Source: Actinocrispum wychmicini (GTDB lineage: Bacteria; Actinomycetota; Actinomycetes; Mycobacteriales; Pseudonocardiaceae). Taken from it: DNA of 64,000 nucleotides. The notes beneath the pieces are model-generated. The model had not been told where the DNA came from. It was given only the letters and a program-made list of their open reading frames with translations, and did no database searches. The translations under genes were made by a program, and so were the position numbers. The stretch lies in contig NZ_SLWS01000002.1 in assembly GCF_004345645.1 (NCBI RefSeq), positions 496,001 through 560,000 of the forward strand, written 5' to 3'. Positions 24,931 to 33,527 of the stretch are shown here, piece by piece; the stretch's first letter is position 1, and every line of letters begins with the position of its first letter.

Positions 24931-26117
24931 CGCCACATCACAGGCAGTTCCGCCACGCCGTACACGAAACTGTCGTCGCCGCGGAACCTGATCTCGGCGA
25001 AGTCCACTGCCAGCCGAAGGTTCGGCAGGCGTCTGAGCAGGGTGTCGATCGCGACCGACAGTTCGACCACGGCCAACGAACGACCAATACACTGGTGCAC
25101 GCCGTGTCCAAAAGAGACATGGCGGCTCGCGTCGCGGCGAACGTCGAGCGTGCCCGGATCCGGGTACACCGAGGGGTCGTGGTTGGCCGCCGGGAGCCCG
25201 ATGACCACGCCGTCACCCTTGGCGACCGCGACACCGCCGACGGACGTGTCCTCCGTCGCGGCGCGAACGATCCCGTACTGCGGGATCGACAAGTACCGCA
25301 GGAGTTCGTCGACCGCGCCTGGGATCAGGCCGGGGTCGGCCCGCAGCAGGGCGAGCTGCTCGGGATGCCGCAGCAGGGTCAGCACGCCCATGCCGATCAT
25401 CTGCACCGGGTTCTCCAGGCCGGCGATCACCAGCAGCCGGACCATCGACACCATGTCGTCGTGGCTCAGCTCGCCGGTGGCCACGTACCCGCTGGCCAGC
25501 CGCCCGACCAGGTCGTCCCGCGGTTCCTTCTCGGCCGCGGCCACCACCTGGTCCAGGTAGATCGTGATCTGCTGCAGTGCCTCGCCGATCCGCATCGGGT
25601 CGGCGGTGGACGACGCGATCAGCCCGCTCCAGCGCTGGACCTGGTCCCGGTCCTCGGCCGGCACGCCGAGCAGCTCGCAGATCACCAGGCACGGCAGTTT
25701 CGCGGCGAAGGCGGCCATCAGGTCGACGGGTTCGTCCCGGCTGGTCATCGCGTCGACCAACGAGTCGGCGATGTCCTGGATTCGGGGCCGCATCGGCTGG
25801 ATCCCGCGGGCGGTGAACTCGGCCGCCACCATCCGCCGCAGCACGCCGTGGTCGGGTTCGTCCATCTTCAGGAACGACAGCACGTTCGGCCCCGCGGACA
25901 ACGCGCTGACCCGCGGCAGGTCCGGGTTGGCCAGGTCGGTGCTCATCGTCGGATCGGCCAGGACGGCCCGGACGTCCGCGTGCCGGGTCACCAGCCACGG
26001 CTCGTCGCCGGACGCCAGCCGCACCCGGCAGGGCGAGCCGGCCAACTCGGCGTAGGCCGGCGGCGGGGCGAGCGGGTCGGTACGGGGGAACGGGAACGCG
26101 CGGGGCTGGTCCACCAT
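24927..26117 (-). CDS. Cytochrome P450 with altered I-helix motif
   Basis: 396 residues from ATG 26117. The heme loop FGHGVHQCIG has Cys343 as ligand; ExxR is in DELLRYL. The I-helix reads VIAGLENPVQM, so the usual AG-x-(E/D)-T-T acid-alcohol pair is Glu235-Asn236 with Pro237: the Thr that helps oxygen activation is absent. Some actinomycete biosynthetic P450s tolerate such changes. It is the first gene of a two-gene operon with the FAD enzyme and probably performs a tailoring oxidation. No ferredoxin gene is in the window. TTAG repeats lie 24-40 bp upstream of its start. Confidence 0.93.
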   Translation of the reverse strand: MVDQPRAFPFPRTDPLAPPPAYAELAGSPCRVRLASGDEPWLVTRHADVRAVLADPTMSTDLANPDLPRVSALSAGPNVLSFLKMDEPDHGVLRRMVAAEFTARGIQPMRPRIQDIADSLVDAMTSRDEPVDLMAAFAAKLPCLVICELLGVPAEDRDQVQRWSGLIASSTADPMRIGEALQQITIYLDQVVAAAEKEPRDDLVGRLASGYVATGELSHDDMVSMVRLLVIAGLENPVQMIGMGVLTLLRHPEQLALLRADPGLIPGAVDELLRYLSIPQYGIVRAATEDTSVGGVAVAKGDGVVIGLPAANHDPSVYPDPGTLDVRRDASRHVSFGHGVHQCIGRSLAVVELSVAIDTLLRRLPNLRLAVDFAEIRFRGDDSFVYGVAELPVMWR

Positions 26118-26140
26118 GCTCCCACGATCAGGACCGCCGC

Positions 26141-26156
26141 TTAGGCCCCGCTTAGC
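26141..26156. promoter_or_regulatory. TTAG direct repeats upstream of the P450 operon
   Basis: CTTAG-type units begin at 26141 and 26152, exactly 11 bp apart, with a degenerate third unit (TAAA) at 26163. Direct repeats at one helical turn are typical for SARP activators. The same TTAG unit recurs at 34005-34075. The strand relative to the gene matches that of the SnoaL-direction promoter there. Confidence 0.4.
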
Positions 26157-26164
26157 TCGTTCTA

Positions 26165-26329
26165 AAGGCGTGTCCCGTGGATCACGGTCGATGAGAGCTG
26201 GGATCGAGGTGGTTCCTGGCGGCGCCGCAGGAGCGCCCTAATACCGGGTTGTATTCGGGCGTTTCGGCGGTGGCGCCAGGGGCCGCCTCGGCCCGGCTAT
26301 CGCGATCGTGATCCACGGGACACGCCTTA
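26165..26329. mobile_element. MITE (non-autonomous element, IS5-family-like ends)
   Basis: A perfect 22-bp inverted repeat joins 26165-26186 and 26307-26328 (begins AAGGCGTGTCCCGTGG), with a further imperfect match inward; the interior also folds (CTGGCGGCGCC against GGCGCCAG). The ~165-bp element has no ORF. Its flanks read C-TA and TA-G, as expected for insertion into CTAG with TA duplication, a habit of some IS5-family groups. The right end touches the stop codon of the LLM gene (26327-26329), so that gene's end is set by the insertion. Confidence 0.7.
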
Positions 26330-27367
26330 TAGCGCGGACACCTGGTCCGGCTGCCCCAGCGCGACCGCCTCGGCGACCAGCTCGTACGAGCGGACCCGGT
26401 TCTCCTGCCCGTGGATCAGCGTCACCACCATCAGTTCGTCGGCCTTGGTACTGGCCAGCAGCTCATGGACCTTACGCCGGACGGTGTCCGGTCCGCCGAT
26501 GATCCGGGACGACAGCATCTGCTTGATCAGATCCGTCTCCTCCGGCGTGTACGGGTACGCCGACGCCTCCTCTGGCGGCGTGTGCGGGCCCTGCGGCAGC
26601 CCACCGCGCATCCGCAGGATCGTCAGGCCGATCGACGAGGCGAACCATTCCGCGCGTTCCTCGGTGTCCGCGGCGATCACCATCGCGCAGACCAGCACGT
26701 ACGGCTCGGCCAGCGCGGCCGACGGCTGGAAGGACTCCCGGTAGATCTCGAGCGCGCCCAGGGTGTTGCCCGGGTTGATGTGGTGGGCGAAGGCGAACGG
26801 CAGGCCGAGCCGGCCGGCCACCTCCGCGCTGGCGCCGCTGGACCCGAGCAGCCACAGCGGCGGGCCGTTGCCTTCGGCCGGGATGGCGTGGATCGCCTTG
26901 CCTGACCCGTTCTCGACCGGTCCGCTGAAGTACGCCATCAGCTCGGCGATCTGCTTGGGGAAGTCCTCACCGGCCATCTCGTCGGTGGTCCGCCGCAGGG
27001 CTTTCGCCGTGGTCGGGTCGGTGCCCGGGGCACGGCCGATGCCGAGGTCGATCCGGCCGGAGTGCAGCGCTTCCAGGGTGCCGAACTGTTCGGCGATCAC
27101 CAGCGGCGGGTGGTTGGGCAGCATCACGCCGCCGGACCCGACCCGCAGCGAGGTGGTGACGCTGGCGAGCTGTCCGACCAGGACGGCCGGGCTGGAGCTG
27201 GCGATGCTGAGCGTGTTGTGGTGTTCGGCCACCCAGTAGCGGTGATAGCCAAGCCGCTCCACGTTCTTGGCCAGGTCCATCATGTCGCGCAACGACTGCG
27301 CTGGGGTCGATCCCCGCCACACCGGCGCGGTGTCGAGCACGGACAGCGGAACAGTGGACTTGACCAC
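26327..27367 (-). CDS. LLM-class flavin-dependent oxidoreductase (luciferase-like)
   Basis: 346 residues from GTG 27367, with GGAGG about 10 bases upstream. Family features: GYHRYWVAEHHN near residue 42, LRVGSGGVMLPNHPPLVIAE and RIDLGIGRAPGTDP, all typical of MsnO8-type bacterial luciferase-like monooxygenases that use reduced FMN supplied in trans. It is the last gene after the ABC transporter operon (15 bp gap). Luciferase-like monooxygenases occur in abyssomicin-type clusters (AbyE), so a tailoring role is plausible. The stop codon lies in the terminal repeat of the adjacent MITE; the protein appears full length. Confidence 0.9.
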   Translation of the reverse strand: MVKSTVPLSVLDTAPVWRGSTPAQSLRDMMDLAKNVERLGYHRYWVAEHHNTLSIASSSPAVLVGQLASVTTSLRVGSGGVMLPNHPPLVIAEQFGTLEALHSGRIDLGIGRAPGTDPTTAKALRRTTDEMAGEDFPKQIAELMAYFSGPVENGSGKAIHAIPAEGNGPPLWLLGSSGASAEVAGRLGLPFAFAHHINPGNTLGALEIYRESFQPSAALAEPYVLVCAMVIAADTEERAEWFASSIGLTILRMRGGLPQGPHTPPEEASAYPYTPEETDLIKQMLSSRIIGGPDTVRRKVHELLASTKADELMVVTLIHGQENRVRSYELVAEAVALGQPDQVSAL

Positions 27368-27382
27368 GTTTCCGAACCTCCT

Positions 27383-28981
27383 TCAATCCGAGAAAAAGCT
27401 GGGCGACGGTGGCACGGCGCTGTCCGGCGGCCTCGGCAGAGCCGCCAGCAGTTCCCGCGTGTGGGGGTGTCCAGGCCGCTGGTACACCGTTTCGACCTGG
27501 CCGCTCTCCACCACTTCGCCGGCCCGCAGCACGATCAGCCGATCGCTGGTGTGGCGGATGACGCCGAGGTCGTGCGAGATGAGCACCATCGCGAGACCGA
27601 GTCGTTCCCGCAGGTCGGCGAACAGGTCCAGGATCTGGGCCTGGCTGGAGACGTCCAGGGACGAGACCGGCTCGTCACAGACCAGCACGGCCGGCTCGGG
27701 CGCGACCGCCCGCGCGATGGCGACCCGCTGGCGCTGACCACCGGACAGCTGCCACGGCCGGCGGCCGGCGAGGTCCGTGTCCAGCCCGACCAGGCGCAGC
27801 AGGTCCGCGACCCGCCGCTGCCTGGCCTGCCGGCCCGGGACACGCACCGCTTCCCCGACGATCCGTGCCACCGTGTACCGCGGGTCGAACGAGCTCGCCG
27901 GATCCTGCTGGACGAACTGGATCCGGTGCCGGTCGGCCCGCCGGAGCTGTTCCGGCCGGTCCGACCAGGGGTGCCCGAACAGCCGGACGCTGCCGCGGTC
28001 CGGCCGCACGAGGCCGAGGACGACCTGCGCGAGAGTGGTCTTGCCCGCTCCCGACTCGCCCAGTATCCCCAAGGTCTCCCCGGCGCGCAGCACGAACGAG
28101 ACGTCCTTGACGGCCGCCCGGCCGCGGTAGCTCTTCGAGACGCTATCCACTTCGAGCACCACCTGCGTCGACGCACCGGACCGTGCTCTCTTGGGGTGCG
28201 CGGCCGCGAGCAGGCTCTTGGTGTACGGGTGGCTCGGCGAGGTCAGCACGTCCGCGGCCGGGCCTTCCTCCACGAACGCGCCTTCGCGCATGACCGCGAT
28301 GTAGTCGGCGAGCTTGGCCACCACCGACAGGTCATGGCTGATCAGCAGGAGGGCGACGCCGTCGCGTTTGCGTTCGGCGAGCAGGTCCAAGATGCGGGCC
28401 TGGACGGTCACGTCCAGTGCGGTGGTCGGCTCGTCGGCGATCAGCAGCGGCGGGCTCGCGGCCAGGGCGGACGCGATCAGCGCCCGTTGGCGCAGACCGC
28501 CGGACAGCTGGTGCGGATACTGCCGGGCGCGGGTTCCCGGCTCCGGAACCCGGGCCTCGGTCAGCAGGGACACGACTTTCCCGCCGACGTCCGCGCGCGG
28601 CACGACCTGGTGGTTGCGCAGCGTCTCGGCGATCTCGGCGCCGACCGTCCGGACCGGATCCAGGGACGTCATGGCGTCCTGCAGCACCAGCCCGACCACA
28701 CGGCCGCGCACTTGGCGCCAGTCGCGTTCGGACAGCAGGGTCAGGTCGCGGCCGTTCAGCTCCATCTTCCGGGCCCGCACCGAGGATCCCGGGCCAGCGA
28801 GGCCCAGCAGGGCCCGTGCCGTCACGCTCTTCCCCGAGCCCGACTCACCTACGATGGCGAGGCACTTGCCCACGTCGACGGTGAAACTGATGCCGCGCAC
28901 GGCGTCCACCCGGCCGCGTTTCGTTCCGAAGTGGACGCTGAGGCCGTCGACGGCGAGCAGGGGGAGATCAGCGGTGGACAC
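27383..28981 (-). CDS. Peptide/nickel-type ABC transporter ATPase, fused tandem (DppD-DppF)
   Basis: 532 residues with two complete ATP-binding units. Unit 1: Walker A GESGSGKSV, signature LSGGLRQRALIASAL, Walker B LLIADEPTTALD. Unit 2: GESGAGKTT, LSGGQRQRVAIARAV, VLVCDEPVSSLD. Each is followed by the oligopeptide-ATPase tail (HPYTKSLL; HPHTRELL). Fusion of DppD and DppF is common in actinobacteria. It overlaps the DppC-like gene by 14 bp and acts with the two permeases and the binding lipoprotein. In this cluster it may import a substrate or export the product; peptide-type ABC sets (AbyF1-4) are reported for abyssomicin. Confidence 0.94.
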   Translation of the reverse strand: MSTADLPLLAVDGLSVHFGTKRGRVDAVRGISFTVDVGKCLAIVGESGSGKSVTARALLGLAGPGSSVRARKMELNGRDLTLLSERDWRQVRGRVVGLVLQDAMTSLDPVRTVGAEIAETLRNHQVVPRADVGGKVVSLLTEARVPEPGTRARQYPHQLSGGLRQRALIASALAASPPLLIADEPTTALDVTVQARILDLLAERKRDGVALLLISHDLSVVAKLADYIAVMREGAFVEEGPAADVLTSPSHPYTKSLLAAAHPKRARSGASTQVVLEVDSVSKSYRGRAAVKDVSFVLRAGETLGILGESGAGKTTLAQVVLGLVRPDRGSVRLFGHPWSDRPEQLRRADRHRIQFVQQDPASSFDPRYTVARIVGEAVRVPGRQARQRRVADLLRLVGLDTDLAGRRPWQLSGGQRQRVAIARAVAPEPAVLVCDEPVSSLDVSSQAQILDLFADLRERLGLAMVLISHDLGVIRHTSDRLIVLRAGEVVESGQVETVYQRPGHPHTRELLAALPRPPDSAVPPSPSFFSD

Positions 28982-29816
28982 CCGGATGTCTCCCCTCGAA
29001 TCGGCGCATCAGGTCACGTCCGACGACGTTGACCGCGATGACGGTCACGGTGATCGCGAGCCCCGGCACCAACGCCAAGGACCACGCCACATCCAGATAG
29101 TCCCGCGCGTCCGACAGCATCGCACCCCACTCCGGGCTTGGTGCCTGCGCACCGAGGCCGAGGAAGCTGAGTGACGAGCCCGCGATGATCGCCGTGCCGA
29201 TGTTGACCGTGGCCAGCACCAACAGCGACGGCAACGCGTTCGGGACGACGTGTCGCATGTAGACGACGACCGGCCGGGTGCCCAGCACGACGGCCGCTTT
29301 GACGTAGTCGGACCGCCGCACGACCAGCGCCTGGCCGCGGGCGAGCCGGATGAAACCAGGGATCATGGACGCGGCGAGCGCGAGCGTGGCGTTGGTCGTG
29401 CTCGGGCCCAGGATGGCCACCACCAGCAGGGCCAGCAGCAGGCCGGGGAACGCCAGGAAGACGTCCACGGTCCGCATGATCACCTCGTCGCCGGCCTTCT
29501 TCGAGCCCGCCGCCAGCGTGCCGAACAGGCAGCCGATCACGACCGCGACGACGGTGGCGCCGAGACCGACGGTCAGTGACTGGCCGGCGCCGTGGATCAC
29601 CCTGCTGTAGAGGTCCCGGCCGAGCTGGTCGGTGCCGAGCAGGTGCGCCGCGCTCGGCCCTTCCAGCGCGTGCGTCGGATTCACTTGCAGCGGCGAGTGA
29701 ATCGCCAGCAGGCCCGGCCACAGCGCGGACAGCGCGATGAACCCGAGGACGGCCCACGCGATCCACACGCTCCGGCCCCGGGTGCCTCGGGCCAGGGGCA
29801 GTACGGCGACGCTCAT
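28968..29816 (-). CDS. Peptide/nickel-type ABC transporter permease (DppC-like)
   Basis: 282 residues, about six membrane segments. It has the DppC start (LLAIHSPLQVNPTHALEGPS then HLLGTDQLGRDLYSRVIHGA) and the EAA-type loop (AAVVLGTRPVVVYMRHVVPN). It overlaps the DppB-like gene by 4 bp and the ATPase gene by 14 bp, so the subunits are made together. It forms the membrane channel with DppB. Confidence 0.94.
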   Translation of the reverse strand: MSVAVLPLARGTRGRSVWIAWAVLGFIALSALWPGLLAIHSPLQVNPTHALEGPSAAHLLGTDQLGRDLYSRVIHGAGQSLTVGLGATVVAVVIGCLFGTLAAGSKKAGDEVIMRTVDVFLAFPGLLLALLVVAILGPSTTNATLALAASMIPGFIRLARGQALVVRRSDYVKAAVVLGTRPVVVYMRHVVPNALPSLLVLATVNIGTAIIAGSSLSFLGLGAQAPSPEWGAMLSDARDYLDVAWSLALVPGLAITVTVIAVNVVGRDLMRRFEGRHPGVHR

Positions 29817-30757
29817 GCCGACACCCCCGTGTCCCGCAGCCTCGGGTCGATCACCCGGTACAGCCCGTCCACGATAACGCTGATCACCGCGAACAGCGCC
29901 GCCGAGACCACGGCGATCCCGGTCACCAGCGGGAAGTCCCGCCCGGCGACGGCGGTGGCGAGCACGTGTCCGAGGCCCGGCCGGCTGAACACGGTCTCGA
30001 TCACCACGGCGCCGCTCAGCAGCGCGCCGACCGCCCAGCCGGCGATGGTGACCATCGGGACCATGGCGTGCCGCAGCGCGTGCCGGAGCCGGACCATCGT
30101 CTCGCCGGTGCCTCTGGCCCGCGCGCTGACCACGAACGGCTCGGCCAGCGCGCGTTCGAGCCCTTCACGCAGTACCTGGGCGAACACCCCGGCCATGCCC
30201 AGCGCGAGCGTGACCGCCGGCAGCACCAGGCCGGCCAGGCCGGTGCCGCCCGCGACCGGGAAGGCGTGCAGCCGGAACGAGAACAGCGTGAGCAGCAGGA
30301 CACCGACCCAGAAGCCCGGCGTCGAGGTCATGATCAATTCCACTGTGGACGACAGGCCGCGCAGCGCCGGCCGTCGCCCGGCGGTGGCCACCGCGATCAG
30401 CAGCCCGAGGGCGAACGCCAGCAGGAAACCGGTGAGCGCCAAGGCGACCGTGGACCCGAGGTGCTCGCCGATCACGTTCGCCACCGAGTCGTGCAGCTGG
30501 TAGGACCGGCCGAGGTCACCGGTGCCGAGCCGGCCGAGGAACAGCCCGTACTGCTCGATCAACGGCCGGTCCAGCCCGAGGTCGTGGCGGACCTGATCGA
30601 CCAGCTCCGGTGGCGGGTTGACGTTCGGCCCGAGCATCAGCCGGACCGGGTCGCCGGGTTCGAGCCGTAGCGCGCCGAAGGTGACGGTGGCGGCACCGAA
30701 CACCACGAGCACGGCGAGCAGCAGGCGGCGAACCCACCACCGAAGGGAGTCACTCAC
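29813..30757 (-). CDS. Peptide/nickel-type ABC transporter permease (DppB-like)
   Basis: 314 residues from GTG 30757; a GTG/ATG-type start at 30790 would overlap the lipoprotein gene and adds a non-membrane start, so it is not used. It has the DppB N-terminus (RRLLLAVLVVFGAATVTFGA, then LRLEPGDPVRLMLG) and the EAA loop (RARGTGETMVRLRHALRHAM). About six membrane segments. Partner of the DppC-like permease. Confidence 0.92.
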   Translation of the reverse strand: MSDSLRWWVRRLLLAVLVVFGAATVTFGALRLEPGDPVRLMLGPNVNPPPELVDQVRHDLGLDRPLIEQYGLFLGRLGTGDLGRSYQLHDSVANVIGEHLGSTVALALTGFLLAFALGLLIAVATAGRRPALRGLSSTVELIMTSTPGFWVGVLLLTLFSFRLHAFPVAGGTGLAGLVLPAVTLALGMAGVFAQVLREGLERALAEPFVVSARARGTGETMVRLRHALRHAMVPMVTIAGWAVGALLSGAVVIETVFSRPGLGHVLATAVAGRDFPLVTGIAVVSAALFAVISVIVDGLYRVIDPRLRDTGVSA

Positions 30758-30764
30758 CCGGCTC

Positions 30765-32426
30765 TCACGTCCCGTCCAGCGACACGTCATAGAACAGCGG
30801 GTACCCCGCCGCCTCGAACGTCAGGCCGCGCACCCGTTTGGCGGCGCCGACCAGCGACTCCGGCACGTACAGCGGCATCACCATGGCGTGGTCGACCAGA
30901 TAGTGCTGGACCTGGGTGTACCGGTCCTTGCGGACCGCCGGGTCGCTGCTGCGGACCGCCTCGGTGAGCCACTTGTCCAGCTGCGGGTCCTTCAGCTCGA
31001 AGACGTTGAACCCGCCCTTGTCGGACGTCTGGTCGGCGGCGAACAGGGTGCGGAGAATGTCCGGGTCGGCCCGGACCGTGGCCTGGTCCCAGACGTGCGT
31101 GTTGCCGGAGTGCAGGTCGGCCCGGTACGTGGCGGCGTCCTCGCCGATCCGCTGCAGGTCGATGCCGACCTGCTTGGCCTGGTCCTGGATGCCCTGGCCG
31201 AGGACGTCGCGCTGCTCGCGCAGGAACTGGGTCAGGTACGGCCAGCGCACGGTCAACCGCTTGCCGTCCTTGGTGCGGAAGCCGTCCGCGTCCTTGGTCG
31301 TCCAGCCGGCGTCGTCGAGCAGCTTGTTCGCCATCGCCGGGTCGTACGGCCACGACTGCTCCAGCGCCTTGTCGTAGTCCAGGGTGGGCGGGTTGAGCAG
31401 GTTCCACGCCCGCGGGTACTGGTCGAAGTAGATGGACTTGACCAGGGCGTCGACGTCGACCGACCGCAGTAGTGCCTTGCGGACGCGTTCGTCGGTCATC
31501 GGCGCGCTCGTGGTGTTGAAGTACAGCGCGTAGCCGACACCCGGCGGTTGGGTCCGATAGACCTGCAGGTCGGCCGACGATTCGATGCTCTTGACCTTGG
31601 TGGGCAGCACGTTCGCGATCACGTCGGCCTGGTGGCTGGTGAGCGCGCCGGCGCGGACGGCGTTCTCCTTGATGAAGCTGATGGTGAGGCCGTCGAGGTA
31701 TGCGGCGCCGTTGTGGGCGGAGGCCGCGGACGCCCAGTTGTACGCCGGGTACTTCGACATCGTGATCGACTGGCCCTGGGCCCACTTGTCGAACTTGAAC
31801 GGCCCGGACCCGACCGGCCGCTGGCACGGACCGTCGCCGCCGGCCTGCAGCGACTTCGCCGACTGGATGCCCATGTAGGCGGTGCTGACCGCCTGGAGGA
31901 ACGGTGCGCTCGGCGCGGCGAGAGTCATTTCGACGGTGTTGTCGTCAATGACTCTTGATCCGGCATATGGACGAATCAGGCTGGCCGCGTACTGCGATTT
32001 CGTCTTCGGGTCGACCGCGTGATCGAAGGTCGCCTTCACCGCTTCGGCGGTGAGCTTCGTGCCGTCCTGAAAGACGACGTCGGCGCGCAGGTGGAATGTG
32101 TACCTGGTGCCGTCCGATGACACCTCCCAGCTGGTCGCCAGCCAGGGGTGGAACGTGCCGTCCGGAGCCATGTTCACCAGCGAGTCGAAAATGTTCCGGT
32201 CGATGAGCGCGTTCACGTCGAGGCCGCTGACCTGCGGATCAAGACAACCGGGCTCGGTGTCGGTGGCGAAGGTGAGGGTTCCGCCGGCCGCGGGCTGCCT
32301 CGGGGCCGCGTCGGAACTGCAGCCGGTGGCGCCGGCCAGGACGGCACTGAACAGGATCAGAACCTGTCTTCCCCGATAGCGGTGCGCGTGTGCCGGACGA
32401 TTCTGAGCACGCGGGGGCCGTGTCAC
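30765..32426 (-). CDS. Peptide-type ABC transporter substrate-binding lipoprotein
   Basis: 553 residues from GTG 32426, with AAGGAGAA upstream; the frame runs on to 32528 without a site. A lipoprotein signal ends at LAGATGC with Cys36 as the lipid anchor. The body is SBP_bac_5 type: DTEPGCLDPQVSGLDVNALI near the N-terminus and FHLRADVVFQDGTKLTAEAV, the usual region of dipeptide/oligopeptide-binding proteins. It is the first gene of the transporter operon, downstream of twin palindromes. The ligand is unknown; in a biosynthetic cluster it may capture a precursor or the product. Confidence 0.93.
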   Translation of the reverse strand: MTRPPRAQNRPAHAHRYRGRQVLILFSAVLAGATGCSSDAAPRQPAAGGTLTFATDTEPGCLDPQVSGLDVNALIDRNIFDSLVNMAPDGTFHPWLATSWEVSSDGTRYTFHLRADVVFQDGTKLTAEAVKATFDHAVDPKTKSQYAASLIRPYAGSRVIDDNTVEMTLAAPSAPFLQAVSTAYMGIQSAKSLQAGGDGPCQRPVGSGPFKFDKWAQGQSITMSKYPAYNWASAASAHNGAAYLDGLTISFIKENAVRAGALTSHQADVIANVLPTKVKSIESSADLQVYRTQPPGVGYALYFNTTSAPMTDERVRKALLRSVDVDALVKSIYFDQYPRAWNLLNPPTLDYDKALEQSWPYDPAMANKLLDDAGWTTKDADGFRTKDGKRLTVRWPYLTQFLREQRDVLGQGIQDQAKQVGIDLQRIGEDAATYRADLHSGNTHVWDQATVRADPDILRTLFAADQTSDKGGFNVFELKDPQLDKWLTEAVRSSDPAVRKDRYTQVQHYLVDHAMVMPLYVPESLVGAAKRVRGLTFEAAGYPLFYDVSLDGT

Positions 32427-32550
32427 TTTGTTCTCCTTGGCACCAGGGGACTGGGGGCACGCGGAGATGGTAACGCAGCCACTAAAGCAGAAAACGATTA
32501 GCGGTTCGCCACCGGTGTCACCATCCATTCCCAGCGTATATCCCTACTCT

Positions 32551-32592
32551 ATTGGCAGCTGCCAATCACTCAGCCGATTGGCAGCTACCAAT
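32551..32592. promoter_or_regulatory. Twin palindromic operators upstream of the ABC transporter operon
   Basis: ATTGGCAGCTGCCAAT (32551-32566) is a perfect 16-bp palindrome, and ATTGGCAGCTACCAAT (32577-32592) repeats it with one mismatch, centres 26 bp apart (about 2.5 helix turns). They sit in the 299-bp gap between the SDR and lipoprotein genes, about 125-165 bp before the lipoprotein start. This gap otherwise shows no gene. The regulator is unknown; the cluster TetR protein is one candidate. Confidence 0.65.
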
Positions 32593-32725
32593 AGACCCCT
32601 CCCCTGCGGAACCCAGACCCCCATCACGAGGTTCCGCTGTACCACCCAACTAATGTCTCACAGCGCGACCTGCGGAAACATTAGGGAAACTACTTACGCG
32701 GCGGGTACGTACGGGGTCAGCGGTG

Positions 32726-33520
32726 TCAGTCCATGGTCCGGCCGCCGTCGACGCCGACGAACGCACCGGTGACATGCCTGGTCAGGTCGGCCGCGAACGC
32801 CACGACCGCGGCACCCACGTCGGCCGCGGTGCCGACCTGACCCAGCGGGGTGGTCTTGGCGATCTCGGTGATCATCATCGGCTGCCACGGGCCGGCGTTC
32901 GCGTCGGTCGGGATCATGCCCGGCGCCACCGTGTTGACCCGGACCCGGTCCGGGCCCAGTTCGCTGGCCAGCGACCTGGCCAGCGCCTCCTGCGCGGCCT
33001 TGGCCACGGCGATCTCGGCGATGCCCTTCTCCGGGCGGCCGCCGCGCGTCCCGGCCGCGCCGATCAGCACGACGCTGCCGCCGCCGCGCCGCCGCATCCC
33101 GGGCAGGACCTCCCGGCACGGGTACAGCGTCGCGGCCAGTTGCGCGGCCGTGCGGTGCAGGATCTCGGCCGCGCAGTCCATCGCCATGGTCCGGCCGGAC
33201 ATGAACCGCTCGACGGCGTCGTCGATCTCGCCGACCGTGTTGCACACCAGGACGTCGATGTCGCCCAACGCCTCGGTCGCGGTCCGGACCATCGCCGCGA
33301 CCTGGTCCGCGTCGGTCGCGTCGGCCTGGACGGCGAGCGCCCGTGAGCCGGCCGCCTCGATGCCCGCCACCACGCCCGCTGCCGCGTCGGCGTTGGTGTG
33401 GTAGTTGACCACCACGTCCGCGCCCTGCTGTCCTAACGCGAGCGCGATCCCGGCGCCGATCCCCCGGCTGCCGCCGGTCACCAACGCCACCCGGCCGGTC
33501 AGCAAACCCCTGTCGTCCAT
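32726..33520 (-). CDS. Short-chain dehydrogenase/reductase lacking the catalytic Tyr
   Basis: 264 residues from ATG 33520. The Rossmann fold is intact (VTGGSRGIGAGIAL, cofactor binding; late APGMIPTDAN and VTGAFVGVDGG). The catalytic region is not: where YxxxK is expected the sequence reads EIAVAKAAQ, with Ile170 in place of Tyr and Lys174 kept. The expected Ser is lost too (VLIGAAGTRGG), and NNAG is changed to CNTVG. It is therefore unlikely to be a normal ketoreductase; it may bind a cofactor or ligand, or catalyse a non-redox step such as dehydration or cyclisation. Located 7 bp after the SnoaL-like gene, same operon. Confidence 0.88.
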   Translation of the reverse strand: MDDRGLLTGRVALVTGGSRGIGAGIALALGQQGADVVVNYHTNADAAAGVVAGIEAAGSRALAVQADATDADQVAAMVRTATEALGDIDVLVCNTVGEIDDAVERFMSGRTMAMDCAAEILHRTAAQLAATLYPCREVLPGMRRRGGGSVVLIGAAGTRGGRPEKGIAEIAVAKAAQEALARSLASELGPDRVRVNTVAPGMIPTDANAGPWQPMMITEIAKTTPLGQVGTAADVGAAVVAFAADLTRHVTGAFVGVDGGRTMD

Positions 33521-33527
33521 CGCTCCC

